NCBI RefSeq assembly: GCF_037975245.1
Contig: NC_092563.1
Location: 20,857,594-20,921,593 of the forward strand
Reading direction: 5' to 3'
DNA: 64,000 nucleotides
Origin: Apostichopus japonicus
Lineage: Eukaryota; Echinodermata; Holothuroidea; Aspidochirotida; Stichopodidae
Below the pieces are notes generated by a model. It did no database searches. It was not told the DNA's origin and worked only from the letters and a program-made list of their open reading frames with translations. Each line of letters opens with the position of its first letter. The stretch's first letter is position 1. This document shows positions 49,687 through 61,440 of this stretch, piece by piece. The translations under genes were made by a program, and so were the position numbers.

Positions 49687-52103
49687 CATATCAAAACGAA
49701 CTTTTGACCTGGACTATTGAATGACCTTGGAAAGTATAGACTAGCAAAATGTTGTGCTCGATTGGTGAACTACTTTGTACATTTGGGCTCTCTTAGTTAT
49801 AGAAATCTATCAGGGAAACGATACGGATAATTATAGGTGCCATGAATGGTCACTGCGTCATCCTTCAATTATTGGCAACGTTTACCGAATTACCGAATGA
49901 AAACTATATGGCGTTAAACATATTCGTTTGAGATGTGGAGCATATAGGATGATGTGTAAATAATTATAAAGAGCCTCGATGCCTCGCGTGCTAATCACAC
50001 ACCGGTTTGGGTAATATCAAAATCAGGTCTTGAAAGCATGTTCCCTTTAAAACCAAATACGACAACGGAAAGAAGAGTAAAATTAATAACAAAACTGGAA
50101 TTCACCAAAAAAAAATCATTCAGTGAGGTTATTTAAATGCCAATAAAGTTGCTTCACAAAGTTTCACATTTCACTTGAGCATGCCACAGCTCACAAAGTC
50201 AAGTTGATTCAAAACGATGGCGCTGTGCTTAAATAAACTAGATACCGGTTACAATGCATAGACCTTTTTTTCAGACAAAGTACGTCGGTGTCCAATATAA
50301 TCCATGTAACGAGAAGATGACAGAGAAATATTTCTATAATAAATGCACCCAAAGGGAGAGGGGTAAATGGTCGGACTTGTTGTGGGTTTCATTCACTGGT
50401 TAACATAAATTCATGTTACCTACATGTAAAATAATCCAAGTTTTATTAAGAAAAATGTTTTAAAATATGCTACCACTATCGCTTCTTCATTGATATCTTT
50501 AGATTATTGGCGCCCTCACTTAACTAAACCTTTTGTTTGGTTTCTTGAAAGGGAAACTATGGAGAATCACTTTTACCGACCTGCAAAATTGCGAGGGGAA
50601 CCGCGGATTGCAAAGTCGGCAATGACTATAACGCGGATCTTCAAAGTCGTTAATGACTATTATAAGGCTGGATTCGTCCAACACGGCAACGCTGTACTCA
50701 AAGCAGAATGGTTCGCTGTGTGGACAGGGAGCCTAATTTTTATTCCTAGCACGGATAAGGGTGTCAGGTTTTTCAGGAGTTTACAAATTCGTTTGAAATC
50801 AGAGTTAGGGTTAAGAAAGTGGGTTTAGGATTTAACTCTGAAGGAAATGAAGGATTGTCGTTCATAATCTGGGGTCAAAACTAGGAAAAAAGATTCAGAA
50901 CATGTGTTTTGAAAAAGCGTCACATGTTTGGAATCCAGGGATTTGATTGGCCGATGCCCTTATTCGTACTAGGAAAACAAATTACGCGGCCAGGGACGAC
51001 AGACCGCCATTTCTCAGAGAGGTTGCTATAACTCTAATCGTAGGGTCTGCACCGTTTGTCAATGTTAGAAAAAAAACAGGTATATAAAATTATCAAAGGA
51101 ACATTTAAATTTTACTTTGCACTATTAAATTAGTAAATGTTCATAATATAATGTAGTTAACATGTCTTTACCGGTGAAAATACTTTTTTGTTTGATGCAT
51201 GAAATTGTTAACCACCTATACTATACTATGCATGATAAGTTCTTCATTACCGTCCTCATCTACTTTCGGGGAAACATTTCATACTGTAGTATTGAGTTTT
51301 ACGATTCTACCCAAAAGTATCGGCCATCAATTCTTTTACACGGATTTAGTTGAAGATACTATACCTCGATCCTTACTCGCAAAGATATATCACGTGATTT
51401 TTCTATGCTTGCACGAATAGCTTGTAATCCGTGTTATTTTAGAGAATGAGGAGTTTTACCCCGGGCGTACAGTGCAACAAAGAGGAATCCGTCATATAAT
51501 GAGTAAACATATTAGAACGAGCTTGTGGTAAGATTACGGGAATGCTTAGCGTGTCAGTAGGGCTAGGGAGGGGGAAGGGGGGGTAGGTCACCCAAATGGT
51601 ATTTAACTATTGCATTTGTCTTTTCATATTAAATTAGCTATACGATGACACGTTGTTGCACAGCGTTGGTCAAATTCACTGAAGTACTCATTGTTCAGGG
51701 AAACTCAAAAGTCTGCCCTTATCTTATTACCATCGATAAACCACAACCTTGAGAAAATATCACAGAATTTTTTTCCATAAATGTTGTCACTTGAAAATCC
51801 GTCATTACCAATTCAGCAAATATTATATCCAAATTTATTTAAGAAACGAGATGATATAGAGTGAGGTGTTTTCTTCTCGAAAACATCCATTAATGTTATT
51901 GCCGATTTGATCAATGTATTAGCCAAATGACAGAGTATATGATGCCAATGGTGTAGTTTGTATTGAAGTTATTTTGCTTTTGTTGTTATTGATGTTTTTT
52001 ATGCATCGTGTCTGTACGCTTATCTGTAGCGTCAAAGCAATTGACCATTAGCAAGTACTGTTTCATCGAGACATGTGATCTTGACTTCTTGCCCAGAACC
52101 AGG
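49687..52103. other. Non-coding, nothing secure
   Basis: A 112-codon frame at 50490-50828 has no motif I recognise and no splice or promoter context, so it is not called as a gene. Confidence 0.45.
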
Positions 52104-52317
52104 TGCGTAGCCAAGGGGTCGAAGGGGGCAGCCGCCCCCACCCTTTGAGCATATTTGTTTTGTATGTTTCTATGATATCGCTAGTAATTTCAAAAGAAAA
52201 ATTGCTAAGATGCAACTTACAAGGCACGTTTCTTGTTTCTTGTACGCTTCGCGCCAATTTATGGTGGCGCTACGGCTCTGATAGTTTTCCTACAGTTTCG
52301 CCCCTCCCTTCCAATCA
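52104..52317 (+). mobile_element. hAT-type element fragment
   Basis: It begins at AGGTGCGTAGCCAAGGGG, a hAT-like end, and shares 'tatgatatcgctagtaattt', 'gatgcaacttacaaggc' and 'cgcttcgcgccaat' with the outer element at 43243. No right terminal repeat or target duplication is visible, so it is truncated. Confidence 0.6.
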
Positions 52318-52468
52318 CAAGTTATGAGATAGAACCTTCCTTCAGTCTAATTTGCATACATAAAGAGCAGCATTTACTGGCAAAGGAGAACAAATAGTCA
52401 CGTGCTCCAGGGATTGTAAAAAAAACATGAATAACTTTAATTTGAAAGAACGAGTAAAGTACATAAAC

Positions 52469-52840
52469 CAGTGGCGTAGGAAGGTACTTTTGAGTGGGGG
52501 GGGGGCTGAAGACTGCTGGCCGGCCTGGGGAGGGGTCTAAGGGGAGGGGGCGTCCCCCTCCTCTTTGGAATTTTTTGCATTTCCAGGTGGCCTCAGATGC
52601 AATTTGGTGCAATATAGCACACTTCAACACCCACTCCATTTTGTAAACTTAATTTTGTATTTTCACCTGGCCTTAGATGCAATTTGGTGCTCCAAATGAG
52701 ATTTTTTTTTCTCATTTGGAAATGAAAAAGGGGTTTTCTGACTTGCGAAGCGGGGGGGGCGGAATGATACTTCCGCCCCTCCACATTTTTCACTGGGGGG
52801 CTGGCGCCCCCCAGCCCCCCCCCCGGTTCCTACGCCCTTG
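52469..52840 (-). mobile_element. hAT-type MITE, copy B
   Basis: ACATAAAC is duplicated at 52461-52468 and 52841-52848. The ends are CAGTGGCGTAGGAAGG and (rc) CAAGGGCGTAGGAACC. Apart from homopolymer length it is highly similar over its whole length to 41151-41513, in the opposite orientation. Confidence 0.88.
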
Positions 52841-53278
52841 ACATAAACCACCATAAACCACATACATGGCTATGAACAGCTGCTCACTGACGATATAATA
52901 TACTCGTGGCCCGGGGAGAGAGGTCTATGCTATCGCACCTGCAAGAGGGAACAACCGATGAAAAGGAATGCAAGGAACGTTTCTCATAGGAGATATTCGT
53001 TAACCCAAATATGCAAGCTAGTCTTTTGTGGTTAATAACATTCATTTCTATGACCTTCCTCCATCAACGTCCATGCAATAAATTTCTATGGTGAGACCTC
53101 AACTCAGAGTTCACGACTAATGGTTTTATTTGCCACTGACTTAATTTGAGAATGACGCCCTCTCTACATTGCGCAATATTTCTATCCCTGCTACAGTAAC
53201 TAATGACAACAACAAGCCATACTATTCAAGAAGAAATCAGAAAATGTTGACGCGATACCCTAAATGAATCCTTTCTCC

Positions 53279-53292
53279 GTTTCCATGGCAAC
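53279..53292 (+). promoter_or_regulatory. X-box (RFX-factor site)
   Basis: GTTTCCATGGCAAC fits the RFX X-box pattern (half-sites separated by AT) and differs by one base from the perfect palindrome GTTGCCATGGCAAC. It lies about 65 bp before a probable 5' UTR splice donor and 1.45 kb before the start codon of the ankyrin gene, the position expected in a ciliary-gene promoter. Regulation by RFX is inference. Confidence 0.6.
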
Positions 53293-53299
53293 TCGCAGT

Positions 53300-53358
53300 A
53301 AATACAATTTCTTGGCTGATGATTGTACAGAGAAATTACAGTCAGTTTAGGCTTCCAG
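53300..53358 (+). other. Probable 5' UTR exon of the ankyrin gene
   Basis: GCTTCCAG followed by GTAGGT at 53359 is a good splice donor just downstream of the X-box. A matching acceptor (TTTGTCAATGCAG) ends at 54659 before the first coding exon. The transcription start is not identifiable, so the left boundary is a guess. Confidence 0.4.
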
Positions 53359-54659
53359 GTAGGTCTAGCCTTTCCCTACGTGCCTAGACCTAGGCTAGGC
53401 TAGGTTCAATGTTATGAAGCATGCCCAAATGTAACGTCATGCTACTGACACAAACATGATCATTAAGACTAAGCTAGACTCTAAAGAAGCCAAGGTAAAT
53501 TTGTTGTATTGTAGGGATCACCTCTTGGAATAGCACTGTGAGTAATAATTAAGCCTAAGTAAGCATGTAAGAGATATTAAGTATTCTTTGTACAGTAAAT
53601 CCTATCCTATTGGAATCAATACTCTAACTATATGTTATTGTAATGCTAAGTGTAATCTGTTTAAGCTTATACTAAGTTATGAGCTTACATCCAGGGATAT
53701 GTAGTCACACATCCCTGGTCTACTGTTTGTGAAGATGCAAGAGGAGTTAATAGATCAGTAGAGCATGCTCTACCATGGTGTAATGTTGCATTTCTCTCAA
53801 GTGTCTCTACAGTGTTACCCAAAAGAGACTTTACTGACCTGATACTGATATAAGTGATAACTGCTATTAAACTAGTCAGTGCTTTACAGTAGTAGTAGTG
53901 CTAGCCCTATGACTAATGGTACACCTGTAACTAACAGTACGAGTTAAGCTATAGCCTGACTAAGGTTTCCTAGCCTCAGTCTAATGATCTTGATGCTTAT
54001 TGGGAGTGCTTGAGTTGGCCTATGTACAGTACCATAAGTTGGTAGCTGAAAATAAGGATAGGCTTGCAGTTTTTTGTGTTGGTAGAACAGTTTCGTTGCA
54101 TTTCAGGCTATGACTGTCACTTAGCATGAGCACATACAACTTTGGGGATGAATATTGTTGCCATTCATGCCAAAACATTTGGTTATCTAGAACCCTGGTA
54201 TTCAAAATGGAGTCTGTGACCATTTGAAGGGTTGCCAAAAAAAATTGGAATGATCGCAAAACAATAAAAAAAAAAAAACTTGCCGATCTATTTAAGGAAG
54301 AAAGTGGAAACATCTTAAACAAAAATTATTCAAACATTTCTAAATGTATAATAACACCATTTTACAACTTAGCAAGCTTAAACGGTTTTCAAAGGGGAAT
54401 GGGATGTCTCTTCCCAGTAGACCCCGCCCTCCCCCCCCCCATCTCACATCACAACATCTGCCACCGGAAGGTTTGGCCAGGATGGTGGAGGTGAAAGTTG
54501 AGACGATCAAGATGAAAAGTTTGAATACCAGTGGTCTAAAACAATATGATAACTACACAGTTAAACTGGTGCATTTATCCGTGCTCGTTGGTTTTCATTC
54601 CCTTCTCTATGTCGTTGTTTGTCTATTTTCATGTACTATATAATACTTTGTCAATGCAG

Positions 54660-54959
54660 AGAATATACTTAACCAGAGGCATCGGCTCAATACTGCTATG
54701 ACGGAACTGAAATAATCCATCCCTACCGACCGACCAATCATGAAGAAGACACGCAACAGGACGGGGGATAAAGGTACCGGCAAAGGGCTGGGCGGTTACA
54801 GGGGAAAGTTCTTTGACCTCCGGATCCAGCTCTTCAACCAGGAGATTTTCCGTCTCCATGATGTGTTCAACGACATGAAAGTACGAGCTGTTAAGGCCAA
54901 GGTGGAGTTTGTGACTGGGATACCGAGCCACTTGCAGAGGCTAACCTATCTTGATGGAG
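54660..54959 (+). CDS. Ubl-ankyrin-coiled-coil protein, first coding exon
   Basis: Coding starts at ATG 54740. An in-frame TAA about 30 bases upstream rules out an earlier start, so 54660-54739 is 5' UTR. The exon encodes residues 1-73: a basic, glycine-rich leader, then FFDLRIQLFNQEIFRLHDVF, a region with V/K alternation, and GIPSHLQRLTYLDG. This last part reads like a beta-grasp ubiquitin-like fold and matches the pattern of the second Ubl domain of ANKUB1-type proteins. The donor is the non-ideal GTTTGT at 54960, but the phase (1 base left) fits the next exon exactly. The protein is probably cytoplasmic or axonemal (inferred from the X-box). Confidence 0.8.
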
Positions 54960-55499
54960 GTTTGTATCATTCCAGGGACTAGTTGAAGTACCAGCATACT
55001 ATCAGGCCTTGAAATTCAAGCTATTTACTGGCCAAATGCCAATAGATATCACTGTTTGCCAGGAGGGAAATAAAGCACTCGTATTTATCTGCCAGTACAC
55101 TTTAAGAACTTAAACATATGATAAGTGGGGGTTACAATTCTCAATTGACAACAATCACATGATTTCTGTACCTAGCATATAAAGCCCTGTGTTATTATTA
55201 TTATTTATGATCAACAAGTATTATTGGGCTGCAGTAGTCTTATTTTGGTATCTAGATGACTTTATGTGAAAGGGTTCTCTTCTAAACACCAACCCATTTT
55301 GGTTACACTTGACCTCACATGGAAAAAAAAATCAAAAATATTCCAACCCCTCACTTCACCTCATGCTAACTCCAGATATGACAAGCTGGGATGGTGTATT
55401 TAAACTTGGAAGGGGGGGGGGGGGGGGTGTAATAGGATCAGGGTGTGGAGAGAGTTGCCCATGTCAAAGAATCCTATCACATAGGATTTATAATTAAAG

Positions 55500-55752
55500 T
55501 CACAGTGTTTCTTACAATGTTACTATGTGTAACAGTGTGTAAAGTTGCAGTGTGTTACAAAAGTTTCAATGTGTTACAAAATTCAGAATGTGGTACAAAA
55601 GTTGCAATGTGTTACAAAAGTTACACTGTGTTACAAAATTTACAGTGTATCACATAGTTATAGTGTGTTACAAAAGTTGTAAATGTGTTACAAAAGTTAC
55701 ACTGTGTTTACAAATGTTGCAATGTATTACAAACGTTACAATGTGTCTCAAG
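55500..55752 (+). repeat. Short tandem repeat, about 20-bp unit, in ankyrin-gene intron
   Basis: About a dozen degenerate copies of 'gtgttacaaaagttgcaat', lying between the first and second coding exons and ending about 50 bp before the acceptor. Confidence 0.85.
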
Positions 55753-55802
55753 TCTAACATGCCCTCTAGAGTTACCTATTGGCATTTCTTTTGAATCTTC
55801 AG

Positions 55803-55927
55803 CTGATATGATGGATAACAGTGATTTGAAGCACCATGACATGGTCCCCGGAGCTATTGTTAATTTGGATATCTGGCATACTTGGAAACCATTGGTAGAT
55901 GCTGCGGCAATGGGCAATGTTGCAGAG
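55803..55927 (+). CDS. Ubl-ankyrin-coiled-coil protein, second coding exon
   Basis: The acceptor AG is at 55801-55802 and the donor GTACAT at 55928. The 125-bp exon completes the split codon and encodes ADMMDNSDLKHHDMVPGAIV, then NLDIWHTWKPLVDAAAMGNV. The 'D-x-V-x-G-A-x-V-x-L-D-x-W-x-x-W' stretch is the end of the ubiquitin-like fold running into the first ankyrin helix, as in ANKUB1/ANKRD60 relatives. The intron before it contains a tandem minisatellite (55500-55752) whose read-through gives a spurious ORF. Confidence 0.85.
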
Positions 55928-56456
55928 GTACATCATTACACATTGTGTGGTTTAACATTACTAACAGTAACAGTTGCATGTAAATATCTTGATCAAGAAC
56001 TTAAAATAAATCTCAAATCTAGGTTTGTCTCAGATCATTTTGCAGAGCTAAATCGTAAAGATGTTGAATTTTTTTTTATCAATTTTCTAACCCATTCATG
56101 TAAGTCTTTTCTTCTTTTATCTACCTGTTAGAACTTTTAATTCTTTAGTTAGAGGGGGGGGGGAGGAAAAAGGGAAAATTACGTTCGTTTAGCTAATTTA
56201 GACATTTCCATACAGTTTGCACATCTTTTTGTTGTATTTTGTAGAATCCCCTTTAGAACTGAAAGCTTCTGTTAATATGAAGAAGGCAAGGAATTGTAAA
56301 GGTTGGTTAGTCCAGGACAGAATGTAGTACCCAAGGAGGGTGGTCCCTGTCATAAATGCATAACTCCTTTAAATTTCAAGTCGATTTACCATAATGCAAA
56401 ACCTTTGTCAAAATCCCTTGGGATATTTAAACCTGTTGATTTTCTATTCTCCATAG

Positions 56457-56622
56457 GTCTTAAAATTAGGAGTAACACAAGACACAGAGTACAGTACCCC
56501 AAGCTCCAAGATAATGAAGCCACAAGTGAGGAACGAGTGGATTGCAGAGAGAGCATTTGTAGCTCTTTGCATCGCAGCTCATCGAGGTCATGTGATGTTG
56601 GTACAGCGGCTAATAGAAGGAG
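56457..56622 (+). CDS. Ubl-ankyrin-coiled-coil protein, third coding exon
   Basis: The acceptor CCATAG precedes 56457 and the donor GTCGGT follows 56622. Phase 0 entry from the previous exon gives VLKLGVTQDTEYSTPSSKIM, then the start of an ankyrin repeat, ALCIAAHRGHVMLVQRLIEG. The alternative donor at GTATGA (56627) would create an immediate stop in the next exon, so the upstream donor is chosen. Confidence 0.85.
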
Positions 56623-57069
56623 GTCGGTATGAAAGAAATAGGTCAAGTTGAATGCTTGCCATAGTTTTTCATATGACCACCACTAATACTACTTTTAATG
56701 ATTTTCTTCTTAGGCTCTTGAGTGGTAGATGAGGGATATGGAATAGAGTGGAAGGTGGGTGTTGGGATTTGGGGTGGGTAGGTGGGTGAGACGGAGAGTA
56801 TTCGATGGGGAGAGCGGGGTAGAAAAGTGGCAGGTGGGTGATGGGGTTGCGGTGGGTAGGTGGGTGAGACGGAGGAGAACATTCCATGTGGGAGAGCGGA
56901 GTATTAACATAAATCATAGTTTAGAATGGATGTTTGGTGATTTTATCAGTCTAGTCCTTGTTTTTATGTGTCAAGAGCATATCAACTAATTCTGCTTAAT
57001 AAAACAGGTAGATAACAACTATTGCATGGACTGCACACAATTGTGTTCTATGGTTTTCTATTTGAGCAG

Positions 57070-57622
57070 GCGCTGACGTCAAGGCAAAGACACCCAATGG
57101 ACGAACAGCCCTTCATATAGCGGGGGCCCAGGGTATGAACAGCGCCGTGGAAGTACTGCTCAATAACGGCTCCGTAATCGAGGATCCCGACAACGATGGC
57201 AAGACTCCGCTGGTCCTGGCCGGCCTCTGGGGTCACAAGTCGTGCGAACGACAAATATTTCTATTCCAGTGGCAACAGAGGGCAGCAAAGCATAAGCCCG
57301 TGGAAGACAAAGGAGGTCGTTTGGCCCACCAAATGTTTGACTCCAAACTTAAAACTTGGCTGGAAGGGCCCTACGCCCAAATGTATTATTCGCAGATAGT
57401 GCCCCCCGGCGAATTCACAGGCACGTCACTCTCAGCGCCGCGGAGGAGACATCGCCCCAGCTCTGCCCCCTCGGACGACCGGCGTAGCGTCGCGAGTGCC
57501 GCTTCATCGGAGAGGTACTTTGAACTGGTCGACGGGAAGGAATGCGGTGTTCAGGTTAGATTGGGAGTTGAAAGCTTAAAAAATGTATCCCCACCTGCGG
57601 GATCCAAGAAACAAACTAAAGG
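57070..57622 (+). CDS. Ubl-ankyrin-coiled-coil protein, fourth coding exon (ankyrin repeats)
   Basis: The acceptor TTTGAGCAG ends at 57069 and the donor GTAAGC starts at 57623. The exon continues the ankyrin repeat with GADVKAKTPNGRTALHIAGA, then NNGSVIEDPDNDGKTPLVLA, with the TPLxLA and G-H-x-x-C/L signatures. At least three repeats are spread over exons three and four. After the repeats comes a basic segment (WQQRAAKHKPVEDKGGRLAH) and a low-complexity Ser/Arg-rich linker (RRRHRPSSAPSDDRRSVASA) that could be phosphorylated. The exon is distinctly more GC-rich than its introns. Confidence 0.9.
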
Positions 57623-57892
57623 GTAAGCTGATTTGTTAAATTTCTAGTATAAATCAATTGTGAAAATATCACTTTTTAAGACAAAATTTCATCCTGTCGA
57701 TATTGTGAGGACGATATCCACTTGTCATTGTAAAATTTTCAGAGGTATTCATTGAAGGTTATCAGTATTGGCTCCAAATATGCTAAAAAGTCAATGCTCC
57801 AACTTCAACAAGCAATCTTACTGCCAATCCTCAAGGGATTTTTTACGCTAATTTTTTTTTACCCTTTTTGTTTTCCCTTCTTTTTCTTGCAG

Positions 57893-58229
57893 ATACTCGG
57901 CCAAATCCGGCAAAGATCCGAAGGCTACGTTTGACGACTGGTTGGCGAGGAAGAAAAACTCGGAGAAACAAGTCATGGACAAGAAGAAGAAAGTCGAGAA
58001 GGAAAAGAAACAGAAGAGAGACGAGGAAGATAGAGAAACACAGAACCAGCAGAAATCATTCGATGCTTGGTTGAAAGAACAGAAAACAACAGGAAGTAAA
58101 AACAGAGGTTTAGCATCGGGGAGCAGGTCGAGATCTGCAGCGCTACAGACGCCCGATGAAAAGTCATTCGATCTCTGGAAAATCCGTAAGGAGATGGACA
58201 TTCTGCATCCCATACACATTGGAAACTAG
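57893..58229 (+). CDS. Ubl-ankyrin-coiled-coil protein, last coding exon
   Basis: The acceptor TTTTTCTTGCAG ends at 57892 and the stop TAG is at 58227-58229. It encodes a highly charged Lys/Glu coiled coil (DKKKKVEKEKKQKRDEEDRE) framed by three short F-D-x-W motifs: TFDDWLARKK, SFDAWLKEQK and SFDLWKIRKE. Such F/Y-x-x-W-L-x-x-K motifs recur in ciliary or microtubule-associated coiled-coil proteins, so a cytoskeletal role is plausible but unproven. All five exons sum to 1401 bases (466 residues plus stop). ATTAAA at 58489 is a weak possible poly(A) signal. The nearest recognisable architecture is ANKUB1/ANKRD60; orthology is not certain. Confidence 0.88.
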
Positions 58230-60689
58230 GACCGACCAGATGGGCAAATATGCACCATTCTGTGTTTCCTAGTAGAGGTGCATCGTCATGGCAATTTTCG
58301 CAATTTTGTGGAGCCAGAGCTCTTCGGGTCTCCGTGTCCTGTCGGTCTGCAGTCAGGGCTGTACTGTTTTGTGTATTCCCACTCCTGGTAGTGTGGATTG
58401 TTTGTCCTGTAAACATATGATATGCATATGCATATGTCAATAGTAACATTGCAGTAAACAGTAGAAGATCATTAGCAAGTATTCCTATGAATTAAAAGGT
58501 TTCAAAGGTCATACAAATTGGCACCAAATATGCAGGAGAGAATTGTGGACTAATATAATGTCAAACTTTAATATCTCTGTGACTGCTAACTTTACTACAG
58601 AAGTTTACCTCACTTCTTCTTTGTTTGGTTGTCAACGTGTTATCATCACCTGTGTCTGACAACAGTAGAATGAGTTTGATCAGATGTCAGGATAATTTTG
58701 TTGGAAACTTTTCAAAATCTTAGCATAGAAAGTTTTGAAGTCATTAGAGAATATATGTGTGTATATATATCTGTATATAATTGAAATGGTAATTAGTCTG
58801 GAAAAACTAGAAATGTGAAAAAACAATATATATATATGTATATACACACACAGATATATTTATCTCTATATAGATAGATATATAAACAACTTAGGCAATC
58901 GTGTCTTATTATCCCAAATGGTGCATTAAGCTGGTAATTAGTTGATTCAGCTGGTCACATCACCACTGAAAGTGACATGAAACTATTGCTATGCCCGATA
59001 GTAGGCTACTAATGTGTCCGGGTGAATTAGTCTGGGATACTGTTTTATTAAAGTATCGATATTTTTGTTACTAATTTATTGCCTCGAGGTTTTATGTAAT
59101 AACTGACATATGAACACCACAGCAACAAAATTTAACAATATCGTTTGTGGCCAAACATTTCCCTCCAAAGGGAAAGTACATAGCATATAGTACACATAAT
59201 CAGCCTGGTGTGTAATAACACACGTCTGGCTGTAAGAAAGCTATTGTGCCGCCTCCCACAAACCAGTGATTAACATACCGTTGACAAGCAATATTAGATA
59301 CCGTGTAATGTATTGGGACCTCTTCCTCTTGATTGATTACATCTCCTCTAATTTGCTTTGTCTGACTGAGCTGTTAAAGAGCATCTGAATCTGTCAGGAC
59401 GAGGTAATGGTATCCAAAGCTGGGTACCTGCTTGTAAAATGTATTCACACAAAGACTCTACAATCAACATTCCTTTCATCGATCATGTTAATGGTGTTTT
59501 GAGAAAAGCTATAACGGACCTCTTGATACAGATAGATTGCAATGAGAGGCCTGTGTTTGGAATCAGAATTTGTACTCATAATTTTTTTTTAAATTAAAAA
59601 TATCCCAATCCCCTTTGTTTTCACCTTCCAATCGACTGAGGTGCTTATTAATGTCAATTAAAAGAAATGACTTGTGTGCTTTATTGACTTTATTGATGGA
59701 AAATGAAGAATGGTTTAACTTTAGTAACAAGGATGTCATTGGGTCCCATTTTTTTACATGTTTCCTTTGTGTATGATATGGAAAATGAGACAAATTTGTT
59801 TGATCCCATATTTCACCTCTCACCCAGGGTTGTACCCACCGGTCCCTCCTTATCAACCCTGCTTAGTAATGAAACCCAACCAGTTCCTGTAAGCTTTAAG
59901 AGAATGGTTAATAGTAGCATTAATTACATTTTCATGCAACCTGCCATAAACTTTTTAACGGACAGTGTAAATTTCCATTTTGATATATACTGCTGTCCGC
60001 TCAATAAAATAACAAATTTAAATACCAAGTATTTCTTTCCCAAAGAATTCTGATTAATGAGCCGAAATTAAGCATTTTAAACCTTGCAACAGATGAAATA
60101 TTTTTTAACAACACTGGTGATTTTGTTATCATTAAAATTTAATGAAATTTAACAAACCCCCTCCACTCCCCCCCCCCCCCTCCTTTGTTCTTTGCCATTA
60201 GTACTCATTTTGTCAACAGATGAATGTTAATGCCTTGTTTATTAATACCATTTTAAATAATCAAACTTGATGTTTCTTTTATGTATCTGTACAAAACAGA
60301 GAATGTTATAATGATAACAATACGCAAGGAAATTTGTGAGATAAAGCAATATATTTTTATTCTTCATTATCAAATATGTTTCCATGTACAAGTGCCAAAT
60401 TCTACCACCTAATGACCAAGTTTTATATGAAGATTAGTAGTAGGTTGAGAAAGATACTTTCCTAATTAAAACATAGGCCCTAATTACCAGTGAAAATTTA
60501 CTGTAACAAAACAAAAAAAAGAATAAAATGTGAGGTGAAAAAAAATGCCCCCAGTTTGGTATCAGAAGGACAAAATACAATCAAATTATTTACAGTCATA
60601 AATGTTTGATTAAATAACAATGCAGCACGCTATGAAATATCTTACCAACTCTTGAATCATACATCAGCCATGTGTGGGACGGGACACAT
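58230..60689. other. 3' UTR and downstream flank of the ankyrin gene
   Basis: Non-coding. Possible poly(A) signals are ATTAAA near 58489 and 59049 and AATAAA near 60003. No other gene is recognised. Confidence 0.45.
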
Positions 60690-61440
60690 AGCCACGGCAG
60701 GAAGGGGAAGGTCCTTCTAATACAAACAGAAGCAAGGTTACATGGGACAATTTCAAATGAAAATACACTGGAGGGGAGGGGGTGTGGTGGGTGGGGAATG
60801 TAGCCATGGCAGGAAGGGGAAGATCCTTCTAATACAAACAGAAGCAAGGTTACACAGGACAATTTCTAATATAAATACACTGGAGGGGAGGGGGGTGGGG
60901 AATGTAGCCATGACAGGAGGGGGAAGGTCCTTGTAATACAAACAGAAGCAAGGTTACACAGGACAATTTCAAATGAAAATACACTGGGGAGGGGGGTGGG
61001 GAATGTAGCCATGGCAGGAGGGGGAAGGTCCTAATACAAACAGAAGGTTACACGGGACAATTTTAAATGCAAATACACTGGCTGGAATGGAGGAGTGGTG
61101 GGGAATGTAGCCATGACAGGAGAGGGAAGGTCCTAATACAAACAGAAGCAAGGTTACACTAGACAATTTCAAATGAAAATACACTGGAGGGGAAGGGGGT
61201 GGGGAATGTAGCAATGACAGGAGAGGGAAGGTCCTAATACAAACAGAAGCAAGGTTACACTAGACAATTTCAAATGAAAATACACTGGAGGGGAAGGGGG
61301 TGGGGAATGTAGCAATGACAGGCAGGGGTAGGTCCTAATACAAACAGAAGCAAGGTTAGACAGGACAATTTCAAATGAAACTAGACCATAGGGGTGGGGG
61401 GTGGGTGGGGAGGAATGTGACATCTCTAACCAAAATATAT
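60690..61440 (+). repeat. Minisatellite, about 103-bp unit, 7 copies
   Basis: Each unit contains 'gggaatgtagccatg', 'gggaaggtcct', 'aatacaaacagaagcaaggt', 'ggacaatttcaaatgaaaat' and 'acactgg'. The key word AATACAAACAG starts at about 60718, 60831, 60935, 61031, 61134, 61235 and 61336. Frames on the minus strand here are repeat artefacts. Confidence 0.92.

Noticed and set aside
50490-50828. 112-codon plus-strand ORF as a gene
   Set aside because: No recognisable domain, no splice or promoter context and AT-rich flanks; an open frame of this length can occur by chance in 64 kb.
55445-55794. Cys/Val-repeat ORFs resembling a repeat protein
   Set aside because: They are the read-through of the 20-bp tandem repeat in an intron.
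60596-61423. Repeated minus-strand ORFs rich in Pro/Ser/Leu
   Set aside because: They are the read-through of the 103-bp minisatellite.
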